64,000 nucleotides of DNA, taken from NCBI RefSeq assembly GCF_019396325.1, contig NZ_JAHKRO010000005.1:62001-126000 (forward strand), read 5' to 3'. The position numbers were made by a program, and so were the translations under genes. Origin of the DNA: Nonomuraea ceibae (GTDB taxonomy: Bacteria > Actinomycetota > Actinomycetes > Streptosporangiales > Streptosporangiaceae). Position 1 is the first letter of the stretch; each line of letters opens with the position of its first letter. Below the pieces are notes generated by a model. That model was not told where the DNA came from, made no database searches, and saw only the letters and a program-made list of their open reading frames with translations. Below, one piece after another: positions 9,210-19,134 of the stretch.

Positions 9210-9722
9210 ATGGATCTCGACTGGACCGCCGAGCTGCACGAGCAGCTCTCCTGGCACTGGACCAGGCAGCTCCGTCCCCGCCTCGACGGCCTGAGCGACG
9301 AGGAGTATCTCTGGGAGCCGGTCCCCGGCTCCTGGAGCATCCGTGACGGCGTCATCGACTGGGCCTACCCGCCGCCGGAGCCCGCGCCGGTCACCACGAT
9401 CGCCTGGCGGCTGGCCCACGTCGTCGTGGGCGTCCTCGGCGCCCGCACGGCCGCCCAGTTCGGCGGCCCCGCCGTCGACTACGGCACGTTCCCGTACGCG
9501 ACGACGGCGGCGGGCGCGCTGGAGCAGCTCGACGAGGCGTACGAGCGCTGGTCGAGCGGCGTGCGCTCGCTCGGGCCGGGCGACCTGGCGCGGCCCGTCG
9601 GCCCCTCGGAGGGCCCGTACGCCGACCGGCCGCTGGCCACCCTGGTGCTCCACATCAACCGGGAGGTCATCCACCACGGCGCCGAGGTCGCGCTGCTGCG
9701 CGACCTGTGGGCGCACCGCTGA
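9210..9722 (+). CDS. DinB-family protein
   Basis: A 170-residue four-helix-bundle protein of the DinB/YfiT-like superfamily. The N-terminal WTAELHEQLSWHW segment and the later histidines in LAHVVVG and NREVIHHGAEVALLRDL are spaced as the usual metal-binding histidine triad. Members include thiol-dependent transferases and many of unknown role. It starts 18 nt after the DNRLRE gene with GGGGG upstream of ATG, and ends 3 nt before the convergent alcohol dehydrogenase stop. The substrate is unknown. Confidence 0.82.
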   Translation: MDLDWTAELHEQLSWHWTRQLRPRLDGLSDEEYLWEPVPGSWSIRDGVIDWAYPPPEPAPVTTIAWRLAHVVVGVLGARTAAQFGGPAVDYGTFPYATTAAGALEQLDEAYERWSSGVRSLGPGDLARPVGPSEGPYADRPLATLVLHINREVIHHGAEVALLRDLWAHR

Positions 9723-9725
9723 GCG

Positions 9726-10811
9726 TCAGTCCATCACCACGATCTGGCGCAGCACCTCGCCGCCCCGCAGCGCGGCCACGGCGTCGTTGAGGTCGGCCAG
9801 CCGGATCCGCGAGCTGATCAGCGACTCCAGGTCGAGCTGCCCGGCCTTGTAGAGCTTGGCGAAGTAGGGGAAGTCGTGCCGCACGTCGGCCTCGCCGTAC
9901 AGGCTGGACAGCAGGTTCTTGCCCTCGAACAGCAGGCTGAAGGCGGAGATCGACACCATGTCGTCCGTGGCGCCCGCGCCCACCACGACGACGTCGCCGC
10001 CCTGCCGGGTGAGCTGCCAGGCGCTCTGGATCGTGGCGGCCTTGCCGACGACCTCGAAGCCGTAGTCGAAGCCCTGGCCGCCGGTGAGCTCGGCCAGCGC
10101 GCCGGGGACGCCCTCGGGGGTGACCGCGTGGGTCGCGCCGACCTTCCTGGCCAGCTCGTGCTTGGACTCCAGCGGGTCGACGGCCAGGATCGTCCTGGCG
10201 CCGGACACCCGCGCGCCCTGGATGACCGACAGGCCGACGCCGCCGCAGCCGATCACCACGACCGTGGAGCCGGGCCGCACCTTGGCGGTGTTGACCACGG
10301 CCCCGACGCCGGTCGTGATGCCGCAGCCGATCAGCGCCGCCGCCTCCCACGGCACCTCCGGGTCGATCTTGATGGCGCCCTGCCAGGGCACCACGATCTC
10401 CTCGGCCCAGGTGCCGCAGCCGGCCATGCCGAAGGCCGTGGTGTCGCCGCCGAACCGGAAGTTGCCCTTGGTGAACGACTCGATCATGTACTTCGGGCAG
10501 AGGAACGGCTGGCCGCCCAGGCACAGGTCGCACTCCTGGCAGGCGGGGCGCCAGCTGATCACCACGTGGTCGCCCGGGGCGACCGAGGTGACGTGGGCGC
10601 CGACCTCCACCACCTCGCCCGCGCCCTCGTGGCCGGGGACGAGCGGCACGGGCTGCGGCAGCACGCCTGACATGGCCGACAGGTCCGAATGGCAGACGCC
10701 CGTCGCCCGGATCCGCACCCGGACGTCCGCCGGGCCCACCGGGGCCAGGGTCACGTCGTCGCGGATCTCGAGCTTGTCATCGCCTACGGCGTGCAGAAGC
10801 GCGGCGCGCAT
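9726..10811 (-). CDS. Zinc-dependent alcohol dehydrogenase (NDMA-dependent/class III-like)
   Basis: A 361-residue medium-chain dehydrogenase. Catalytic zinc ligands are visible in GVCHSD (about residue 40) and GHEGAG (about 63), the structural zinc cysteines in CQECDLCLGGQPFLC (about 93-107), and the NAD-binding glycine motif in VIGCGGVGLS (about 180). It should oxidise an alcohol to an aldehyde with NAD or a bound cofactor. AGGAGG lies 8 nt before the ATG. It is the last gene of an operon with a ferredoxin and an F420-type protein whose promoter carries a KstR-like box (11475-11488), suggesting a job in sterol or steroid-acid catabolism. Mycobacterial adhB lies near a ferredoxin and cyp51 in a similar arrangement. 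Confidence 0.88.
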   Translation of the reverse strand: MRAALLHAVGDDKLEIRDDVTLAPVGPADVRVRIRATGVCHSDLSAMSGVLPQPVPLVPGHEGAGEVVEVGAHVTSVAPGDHVVISWRPACQECDLCLGGQPFLCPKYMIESFTKGNFRFGGDTTAFGMAGCGTWAEEIVVPWQGAIKIDPEVPWEAAALIGCGITTGVGAVVNTAKVRPGSTVVVIGCGGVGLSVIQGARVSGARTILAVDPLESKHELARKVGATHAVTPEGVPGALAELTGGQGFDYGFEVVGKAATIQSAWQLTRQGGDVVVVGAGATDDMVSISAFSLLFEGKNLLSSLYGEADVRHDFPYFAKLYKAGQLDLESLISSRIRLADLNDAVAALRGGEVLRQIVVMD

Positions 10812-10831
10812 GGGGGATTCCTCCTGTCGGG

Positions 10832-11019
10832 CTATTCCTCTAGGGAAAGTGCGGCTTTGGGACAGGACCGCACCGCGTGACGCACGCGGTCCAGCATCTC
10901 GGGGGGCGGTTCGGGCAGCAGGACGTGGAGTTCGTCGTTGTCGTCCACCTCGAACACCTCTGGCGCGAGCCCCATGCACACGGCGTTGGCCTCGCAGACC
11001 AGGTAGTCGACGTTGATCT

Positions 11020-11023
<4 letters not shown>
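10832..11023 (-). CDS. Small ferredoxin, 3Fe-4S type
   Basis: A 63-residue protein with the single-cluster ligand pattern C-x5-C (CEANAVC) near the N-terminus and a distal CP (VRSCPKAAL), the signature of actinomycete 3Fe-4S ferredoxins that donate electrons to cytochromes P450. The start is the ATG at 11023: GGAGG lies 6 nt upstream and it overlaps the preceding gene's stop (ATGA). No P450 is adjacent, but the KstR-like box before this operon links it to the CYP125-like gene at 22977-24170, for which it could be the redox partner (inference), as FdxD is in mycobacterial sterol loci. Confidence 0.9.
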
Positions 11024-13085
<2,062 letters not shown>

Positions 13086-13311
13086 CAGATACCTCCGCCA
13101 CCCGCGCACCTGCGCCGGCGTCGGCTCGGTCCCGACCTGCTCCAAGAACGTTGTTGTGCCCGTGTCGCCCACGCTTCCCCCGAAGACGCCTCGTACGGCC
13201 ACCCACGAACCTAGTAACCGCAATACGCCATTGCCCGCAACCGCTCGGCTTGTCCGGGCAAAGGATCGGCAAAACCCCTTGCGGCCTCGGAACGCGGCTC
13301 GTACGGGAAAG

Positions 13312-14352
13312 TCAGGCGCGGGCGGGGGTGCAGCCGCAGACGTCGGCGCGCACGGGCGCGGGCGAGGTGGCGGCGACGTCGCGGAAGAGGCCCGAGCCGC
13401 CCGTGAGGCCCGACAGGGCGTCGGCGGCGAGCACGACGGCGGCGGCCGTGTAGCCGGACCGCTCGTGCGGGAAGTGCTTGCGGTTGGCGAACTGCCAGCC
13501 CGTCCAGTACGAGCCGTCCTCGTGCCGCAGGTGCTGCATGTCGGCGAACAGCGTCGCGGCCCGGTCACGGTCGCCGGCCGCGTCCAGCGCCAGCACCAGC
13601 TCGCACGTCTCCGCCCCGGTCACCCACGGCTGGTCCGACACGCAGCGGATGCCGAGCCCCGGCACCACGAACGTGCCCCACTCCCGCTCCAGCAGCTCCA
13701 TCGCCTGCGCGCCGCGCACCGCGCCGCCGAGCACCGGGTAGTACCAGTCCATCGAGAAGCGGCTCTTGTCGGCGAACGCCTCCGGATGGGCGGCCAGCAC
13801 GTGCGCCAGCCGGTCGGCGGCCAGCTCCCAGTGCGGCTGCGGGTCGCCCAGCCGGTCGCCGAGCCGCACCCCGCAGCGCAGGCCCTGGTGGATCGAGGAG
13901 CAGCCGGTCAGCAGCGCGTAGTCGGCCGCCCGGCCGTGCGCGTCGCGCTCCCACACGATCTCGCCGCGCCCGGTCTGCAGCCCGGCCACGTAGTCGAGCG
14001 CTGCCTTGACCATCGGCCAGCGCTCCCGCGCGAAGTCCTCGTCGCCGTTCACGAGCAGGTGGTGCCAGAGCCCGACCGCGACGTACGCGGCGTGGTTGGA
14101 CTCGCCGCCGTGCTCGACGGCCGCGCCGCCGGTGACCTTCATCGGCCACGAGCCGTCCTCGCGCTGGTGGCGCGCCAGCCAGTCGTAGCCGCGCGCGACC
14201 GGCCCGGCGAGACCGGCCACCGTCATGGCCATCAGGCACTCGACGTGGTTCCACGCGTCGACGTGTCCCTCCGGCCACGGCACGCCGCCGTCGTCCTGCT
14301 GGATCGCCGCGATGCTCTCGGCCGTGCGGACGACCTGCTCGCGCGGGATCAC
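13312..14352 (-). CDS. Prenyltransferase/squalene-cyclase-like alpha-barrel protein
   Basis: A 346-residue alpha/alpha-toroid protein with repeats resembling prenyltransferase and squalene oxidase repeats: IQQDDGGVPWPEG near residue 15, HQREDGSWPMK near 65, and HEDGSYWTGWQFAN near 275. The acidic DxDD of class II terpene cyclases is not visible, so terpene cyclisation is not supported; a glycoside-hydrolase-like or binding role is possible. GTG start overlaps the methyltransferase stop (GTGA), so it is the third gene of a coupled operon with the methyltransferase and the GT4 glycosyltransferase, implying action on the same glycolipid or polysaccharide. The 226-bp gap between it and the DUF1702 start at 13085 holds nothing I recognise. 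Confidence 0.7.
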   Translation of the reverse strand: MIPREQVVRTAESIAAIQQDDGGVPWPEGHVDAWNHVECLMAMTVAGLAGPVARGYDWLARHQREDGSWPMKVTGGAAVEHGGESNHAAYVAVGLWHHLLVNGDEDFARERWPMVKAALDYVAGLQTGRGEIVWERDAHGRAADYALLTGCSSIHQGLRCGVRLGDRLGDPQPHWELAADRLAHVLAAHPEAFADKSRFSMDWYYPVLGGAVRGAQAMELLEREWGTFVVPGLGIRCVSDQPWVTGAETCELVLALDAAGDRDRAATLFADMQHLRHEDGSYWTGWQFANRKHFPHERSGYTAAAVVLAADALSGLTGGSGLFRDVAATSPAPVRADVCGCTPARA

Positions 14353-15065
14353 GCCTCGGGCTTCCTGACGTAGAGCACGACGCTCTTGCCGATGACCGGG
14401 TTGAGCAGGGCCTCGGCGATGCGGGTGGCGGCCGGGCGCTTCATGATGTCCCACACCAGCAGCTCGTGGTACGCCTTGGCGAGCGGGTGGTCGTCGTTGT
14501 TGACGCCGACCGCGCACTTGATCCACCAGTAGGGCGCGTGCAGGCCGTGGGCGTGGTGGTGCGGGCCGATGACGAACCCGGTGGCCTTCAGCTTGGCCGA
14601 CAGCTCCGCCAGCGTGTAGATGCGCACGTGCCCGCCGGGGGCCGTGTGGTAGTCCTCGTCCAGCGCCCAGCAGATCCGCTCGGGCAGGAAGCTCGGCACG
14701 GTGATCGCGGCGGTGCCGCCCGGCTTGAGCACCCGGAAGATCTCCCGCATGGCCGCCATGTCGTCGGGGATGTGCTCCAGCACCTCGGCCGCGATGACCC
14801 GGTCGAACCCGCCGTCCTCGAACGGCATGTCCAGCGCGGTGCCCTGGACGGTCTCGCCGGAGGCCCCCAGCGGCACCTCGCCCGCCTTGTCCATGGCCAC
14901 GAACATGGCCGCCACGCTGTCGAGCTCGGCCTGGTCCATGTCGAACGCGACCACGTCGGCGCCGCGGCGCAACACCTCGAAGGCGTGCCTGCCGCCGCCG
15001 CAGCCGAGGTCGAGCACGCGCACGCCGGGCCCGACGGGCAGGCGGTCGAAGTCCACGGTGAGCAC
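14349..15065 (-). CDS. Class I SAM-dependent methyltransferase
   Basis: A 238-residue methyltransferase with a textbook motif I (VLDLGCGGGRHAFEVLRRG, about residues 18-36), motif II (VVAFDMDQ), and the post-motif EVLEHIPDD and VLKPGG segments (about 90-115) of the UbiE/Methyltransf_11 family. It probably methylates a sugar or lipid made by its operon partners. It starts 21 nt downstream of the glycosyltransferase and overlaps the following gene. The C-terminal half (HAPYWWIKCAVGVNNDDHP) is conserved in actinomycete homologues of this small operon type, to my recollection; the acceptor is unknown. Confidence 0.85.
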   Translation of the reverse strand: MLTVDFDRLPVGPGVRVLDLGCGGGRHAFEVLRRGADVVAFDMDQAELDSVAAMFVAMDKAGEVPLGASGETVQGTALDMPFEDGGFDRVIAAEVLEHIPDDMAAMREIFRVLKPGGTAAITVPSFLPERICWALDEDYHTAPGGHVRIYTLAELSAKLKATGFVIGPHHHAHGLHAPYWWIKCAVGVNNDDHPLAKAYHELLVWDIMKRPAATRIAEALLNPVIGKSVVLYVRKPEA

Positions 15066-15086
15066 TGGGCGAATCTCCCTTGCAGG

Positions 15087-16331
15087 TCAGCGGGTACGAC
15101 GGGCCGCGATGGCCTCGCGGTAGGCCTCGACGGTCTTCTTCGCGACGACGGTCCAGGTGTAGCGCTCCATGACCCGGTCGTAGCCGGCCTTGCCGACGCG
15201 CTCGCGCTCCTCGGGCGAGTCGTGCAGACGGCGCAGTACGGCGGCCAGCTCCTCCGGGTCGCCCGGCGTCACCTGCACGGCGGCGTCGCCGACCACCTCG
15301 GGCAGCGCCCCGGTGCGGCTGGCGACCAGCGGCGTGGCGCACGCCATGTGCTCGACGGCCGGCAGCGAGAAGCCCTCGTACAGCGAAGGCACGACCGAGA
15401 TCTCCGAGGTGGCGATCAGCTCGCCCAGCTCGTCGTCGGAGATGCCGTGCAGGAACCGGACCCGGTCCTCCAGCGACAGCTCCTTCACGAGCTGCTCGGT
15501 CGGCCCGCCGGGGGTCGGCTTGCTGACGACGGTCAGGTTGACGTCGCGCTCGGTGGCGAGCTTGGCGACCGCCCGCAGCAGCGTCGAGACGCCCTTCATC
15601 GGGGAGTCGGCGCTGGCCACGGCCACGATCGAGCCCTTGCGCCGGGGCTTGTCCGGGCGCGGGTGGAAGTAGCGGGTGTCGACGCCGAGCGGGATCAGGC
15701 GCATGTTGGCCTGCGGCACGTTGAAGTCGCGGTGGATGTCGGCCAGCGACGACTCGCTGACGGTCAGGATCGGGTTCAGCCGGGGCGCGACCTTGGCCTG
15801 CATCTTCACGAACCCGTACCAGCGGCGCATGGTCAGCTTCTTGGCGCCCTTGGCCGCCTCCAGCTCGATGCGCCGGTCGACGCTGATCGGGTGGTGGATG
15901 GTGCCGACCACCGGGAACAGCTTCTGGATGCCGAGCAGGCCGTAGCCGAGCGTCTGGTTGTCCTGGACGACGTCGAAGTCGCCGACGCGCTTCTTCAGCT
16001 CGCGGTGGGCGCGCAGCGTGAACGTCAGCGGCTCGGGGAAGCCGGCCGTCCACATGGTGCCGACCTCCAGCACGTCGATCCAGTCGCGGTACTCGGCGAG
16101 CTTGGGCGTGCGGAACGGGTCCTCGTCGCGGTAGAGGTCGAGGCTGGGCACCTCGCGCAGGATGACGCCCTCGTCGAGCTCGGGGTAGGGCGGTCCGGAG
16201 AACACCTCGACGTGGTGGCCGAGCGCGACCAGCTCGCGTGTCAGGTGGCGGAGGTACACGCCTTGGCCACCACAGGTGGGCTTGCTGCGGTAGGACAGCA
16301 GCGCGATCCGCAGCGAGTCGCTCACGGACAC
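15087..16331 (-). CDS. Glycosyltransferase family 4
   Basis: A 414-residue GT-B glycosyltransferase. The N-terminal acceptor domain opens with RIALLSYRSKPTCGGQGVYLRHL (glycine-rich loop near residue 20), and the C-terminal donor domain (about 225-400) has VPSLYEGFSLPAVEHMACATPLV, the EX7E motif of nucleotide-sugar-binding retaining enzymes. It likely transfers a sugar from an NDP-sugar to a lipid or glycan at the cytoplasmic face. The GTG at 16331 has AGGAG 6 nt upstream. It heads the minus-strand operon and is divergent from gmd, which makes GDP-sugars, so GDP-4-keto-6-deoxymannose derivatives are conceivable donors (inference). Confidence 0.88.
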   Translation of the reverse strand: MSVSDSLRIALLSYRSKPTCGGQGVYLRHLTRELVALGHHVEVFSGPPYPELDEGVILREVPSLDLYRDEDPFRTPKLAEYRDWIDVLEVGTMWTAGFPEPLTFTLRAHRELKKRVGDFDVVQDNQTLGYGLLGIQKLFPVVGTIHHPISVDRRIELEAAKGAKKLTMRRWYGFVKMQAKVAPRLNPILTVSESSLADIHRDFNVPQANMRLIPLGVDTRYFHPRPDKPRRKGSIVAVASADSPMKGVSTLLRAVAKLATERDVNLTVVSKPTPGGPTEQLVKELSLEDRVRFLHGISDDELGELIATSEISVVPSLYEGFSLPAVEHMACATPLVASRTGALPEVVGDAAVQVTPGDPEELAAVLRRLHDSPEERERVGKAGYDRVMERYTWTVVAKKTVEAYREAIAARRTR

Positions 16332-16489
16332 CCCTTTCTCCTGCCCGGTAGGCCCCGTGGAAGGGCGTGTACCGTGAAAGATGACCTTAGTCCGAGAAGG
16401 CTACCATTCGGTAGGTCATCTGGAATTGTTCACAACGGCTTCGACAGGCCGTGCGAACTGCGACGTTGCCGTGACCGAGCGTGGTTCGG

Positions 16490-16503
16490 TGGAACGTGTT
16501 CTA
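16490..16503. promoter_or_regulatory. KstR-type operator before gmd
   Basis: TGGAACGTGTTCTA fits TnnAACnnGTTnnA exactly and resembles classic KstR sites (GAACGTGTTCTA). It lies 11 nt before the gmd ATG in the 183-bp divergent region shared with the GT4 operon. Confidence 0.5.
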
Positions 16504-16514
16504 GGTGAGCGGTC

Positions 16515-17594
16515 ATGGGCATGGCAGTACATTCCATCCCAATGGATGCGGCGGCACAGTTGGAGGACCCGTTGGCCAGGCGCGCTCTGATCACCGGCAT
16601 CACCGGCCAGGACGGTTCCTACTTGGCGGAGCACCTGCTCGGCCAGGGATACGAGGTGTGGGGGCTGGCCCGCGGCCAGGCCAACCCGCGGCTGTCGCGG
16701 ATCCGCAAGCTGCTGGCCGACGTCCAGGTGGTGCGCGGCGACCTGCTCGACCAGGGTTCGCTCATCTCGGCGGTGGAACGCGTTCAGCCCGACGAGGTCT
16801 ACAACCTGGGCGCGATCTCGTTCGTGCCGATGTCCTGGGAGCAGGCCGAGCTGACCGCCGAGGTCACCGGGATGGGCGTGCTGCGCATGCTGGAGGCGAT
16901 CCGGGTGTGCTCGGGCGTGTCGCGAGGGTCGCGGGACTCCGGACAGATCCGCTTTTATCAGGCTTCGTCCTCCGAGATGTTCGGCCAGGTCGCCGAGACG
17001 CCGCAGAACGAGGCCACCGCCTTCCACCCGCGCTCGCCCTACGGCGTGGCCAAGACGTACGGCCACTTCCTCACGCAGAACTACCGCGAGTCCTACGGCA
17101 TGTTCGCCGTCTCCGGCATCCTGTTCAACCACGAGTCGCCGCGCCGGGGCGCCGAGTTCGTCACCCGCAAGGTCTCGCTCGGCGTGGCGCGGATCAAACT
17201 CGGCCTCGCCGCCGAGCTGCGCCTGGGCAACCTGGAGGCCCGGCGCGACTGGGGCTTCGCCGGCGACTACGTCCGGGCCATGCACCTGATGCTGCAGGCC
17301 GGCACGCCCGAGGACTACGTCATCGGCACCGGCCACATGAAGTCGGTGCGCGAGCTGGCCGAGGCGGCGTTCGCGGCGGCCGGGCTCGACTGGGAGCGCT
17401 ACGTCGTCACCGACAGCTCCCTGCACCGCCCCGCCGAGGTGGACCTGCTCTGCGCCGACCCGAAGAAGGCCCGGGTGCAGCTCGGCTGGGAGCCGACGGT
17501 CTCGTTCGACGAGCTCGTGGCCATGATGGTCGAGTCCGACCTGCGGCTGCTGACCGACGGCGGCGACCCGGACCAGGAGAGTTCCTGGCCGTAG
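16515..17594 (+). CDS. gmd: GDP-mannose 4,6-dehydratase
   Basis: A 359-residue extended SDR: Rossmann motif GITGQDGSYLAEHLL near residues 29-43, the catalytic Ser in QASSSEMFG (about 152-160) and YxxxK in SPYGVAKTYGHF (about 174), and the FNHESPRRGAEFVTRK substrate-binding segment, all typical of GDP-D-mannose 4,6-dehydratases. It produces GDP-4-keto-6-deoxy-D-mannose, precursor of GDP-fucose, rhamnose or similar sugars. The first 25 residues form an extension before the fold; an internal start is possible. No reductase partner is adjacent. Its promoter unexpectedly contains an exact KstR-like box. The ATG has weak GAGCGG upstream. Confidence 0.92.
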   Translation: MGMAVHSIPMDAAAQLEDPLARRALITGITGQDGSYLAEHLLGQGYEVWGLARGQANPRLSRIRKLLADVQVVRGDLLDQGSLISAVERVQPDEVYNLGAISFVPMSWEQAELTAEVTGMGVLRMLEAIRVCSGVSRGSRDSGQIRFYQASSSEMFGQVAETPQNEATAFHPRSPYGVAKTYGHFLTQNYRESYGMFAVSGILFNHESPRRGAEFVTRKVSLGVARIKLGLAAELRLGNLEARRDWGFAGDYVRAMHLMLQAGTPEDYVIGTGHMKSVRELAEAAFAAAGLDWERYVVTDSSLHRPAEVDLLCADPKKARVQLGWEPTVSFDELVAMMVESDLRLLTDGGDPDQESSWP

Positions 17595-17632
17595 TGCCCT
17601 CCCGGAGCCACCCCGCGCTCCCGCGCGCCCTA

Positions 17633-17659
17633 TTGACAAACAAGTTTTTTACGTAAAGA
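17633..17659 (+). promoter_or_regulatory. Putative promoter with palindrome before the HTH-SRPBCC pair
   Basis: TTGACA (17633-17638) is followed by a TAAAGA -10-like box about 15 bp on, with the short palindrome AAACAAGTTT between them. An ArsR-type autoregulatory operator would fit. The spacing is shorter than ideal. Confidence 0.35.
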
Positions 17660-17671
17660 GTGATTTTTGCA

Positions 17672-18229
17672 ATGAGAGACGTCCTATACCTGGAAGCGAT
17701 CGAGCAGGCGGAGGCCCTGCTCAAGCCGCAGCGCGTGGAAGTGCTGCGGCAACTCGCCGAGCCGCGCACCTGCACCGAGGTCGCCGCCCGGCTCGGCCAG
17801 ACGCCTCAGCGGGTCTACTACCACGTCAAACGCCTCGTCGACGCCGGGCTGGTCGACCTGGTGTCGGAGCGCAAGGTCCGGGGCATCAACGAAGGCATCT
17901 ACCAGGCCGGCGCCCGCTCCTACTGGCTGTCGCCGCGCCTGGTCGGCCGCATCGGCCTGGCCAAGGCCCGCGACGAGCTGAGCCTCGGCTACCTCCTCGA
18001 CCTGATGGAGGAGGTCCAGGCCGACATCGCCGCCCTCGACAGGTCCGCGCCGGAGCTCCCGTCGATCGGCCTGTCGGGCGAGATCCACGTACGTCCAGAG
18101 AACCGGCAGGAATTCCTCAACGACCTCCAGAACACCCTGCGAGACCTTTTCACCCGCTACGGCGGAGCTGAAGGCGACGCCTTCAAGCTCGCCGTGGCCT
18201 GCTATCCCAAGGAAGACGACGATGAGTGA
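17672..18229 (+). CDS. ArsR/HTH_20-type transcriptional regulator
   Basis: A 185-residue protein with an N-terminal winged helix (about residues 10-75: LKPQRVEVLRQLAEPRTCTEVA, QTPQRVYYHVKRLVDAGLV) of the ArsR-like HTH_20 group and an alpha-helical C-terminal region. No metal-binding cysteines are seen, so metal sensing is unlikely. It overlaps the SRPBCC gene by 8 bp. Such HTH/AHSA1-SRPBCC pairs are common in actinomycetes and are probably autoregulated. ATG at 17672 is preferred to a GTG at 17660 that would lie inside the putative -10 region; no good Shine-Dalgarno is present. Confidence 0.82.
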   Translation: MRDVLYLEAIEQAEALLKPQRVEVLRQLAEPRTCTEVAARLGQTPQRVYYHVKRLVDAGLVDLVSERKVRGINEGIYQAGARSYWLSPRLVGRIGLAKARDELSLGYLLDLMEEVQADIAALDRSAPELPSIGLSGEIHVRPENRQEFLNDLQNTLRDLFTRYGGAEGDAFKLAVACYPKEDDDE

Positions 18230-19052
18230 GCCGATGATCCTCCGTGCCCGAGTCCAGGCCCCGGTCAAGGAGGTCCGCAACGCCCTGACCGATCCGGCGC
18301 TGCTGCGCGTGTGGCTGGCCGAGCACGCCGAGGTCTCACTGCCCGAGCGCTACGCCTTCTGGGGGCGCCACACGCCCGAGGGCGACGCGCCCCACCAGCG
18401 CCTGCTCCACGCCGACGACGACACCGTACGCGTCGCCTGGACCCTCGACGGCGTCGAGACCACGGCCGAGCTGTCCGTCGAGGAGGAGACGCCCGACAGC
18501 ACGATCGTCACCGTCTCGCAGACCCACTTCGACTACCGCGAGGCCATGACGGAGAGCAGCATCCGGGGCGTGCTCCAGACCTACTGGTGCCTCGCGCTGG
18601 CCAACCTGGCCGAGCACTTCGAGGGCCGCGAGCTCACGCCCAAGGTCGACTTCACCTCCGACGACCTGCGCGCCACCGTGACGATCGACGCCGCGCCGTC
18701 GGCGGTGTTCGAGTCGCTGATCGACAGCGAGGCCGTCACGCGCTGGTTCGGCTACCCGATCGAGATCGAGCCGCACGTCGGCGGGCGCTACGCCATGGGC
18801 GGATTCGACAACGACCCGCACCCGGCCAAGGTCCTGGAGCTGGAGCCGGAGCAGCGCCTCACCGTCGACTGGGGGCCGGTGGGGATCAGCTCCTGGGAGC
18901 TGGAGGGCAGCGATGGGCGGACCCGGCTGACGATGGTGCAGAGCGGCTTCGACCGGCCGCCGTACGCCGCCTGGGCGGGCAACCTGTCGGGGCTCGCCGA
19001 ACTGCGCCGCTACCACGAGATCCCGGCCTGGCAGCCCCTCTGGGTGAGCTGA
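18222..19052 (+). CDS. SRPBCC (AHSA1-type) protein, two domains
   Basis: A 276-residue protein made of two START/AHSA1-like ligand-binding domains in tandem: residues about 5-135 and 145-270. The second shows the canonical pattern ATVTIDAAPSAVFESLIDSEAVTRWFG followed by GGRYAMGGFDNDPHPAKVLELEPEQRL. These helix-grip folds bind hydrophobic ligands or act as co-chaperone-like factors; no catalytic residues are evident. AAGGAAG lies 7 nt before the ATG. Coupled to the upstream HTH gene, it may modulate or respond to the same ligand (inference). Confidence 0.82.
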   Translation: MSEPMILRARVQAPVKEVRNALTDPALLRVWLAEHAEVSLPERYAFWGRHTPEGDAPHQRLLHADDDTVRVAWTLDGVETTAELSVEEETPDSTIVTVSQTHFDYREAMTESSIRGVLQTYWCLALANLAEHFEGRELTPKVDFTSDDLRATVTIDAAPSAVFESLIDSEAVTRWFGYPIEIEPHVGGRYAMGGFDNDPHPAKVLELEPEQRLTVDWGPVGISSWELEGSDGRTRLTMVQSGFDRPPYAAWAGNLSGLAELRRYHEIPAWQPLWVS

Positions 19053-19134
19053 CGGCCTGGGCTTGGAGGTTGCCTCCCGGGGTTATCCACAGAACCGCGT
19101 TCTGGCCTCGGGGGGCGTCCTGGTCCGGCCCATC

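Noticed and set aside
13086-13568. N-terminal extension of the DUF1702 frame
   Set aside because: The extra residues are low-complexity, overlap the prenyltransferase-like gene, and a well-spaced GGAGG precedes the ATG at 13085.
17633-17655. AACAAGTT core as a KstR box before the HTH-SRPBCC genes
   Set aside because: Only the AACnnGTT core fits; the outer positions are A and T instead of T and A, and the genes have no sterol link.
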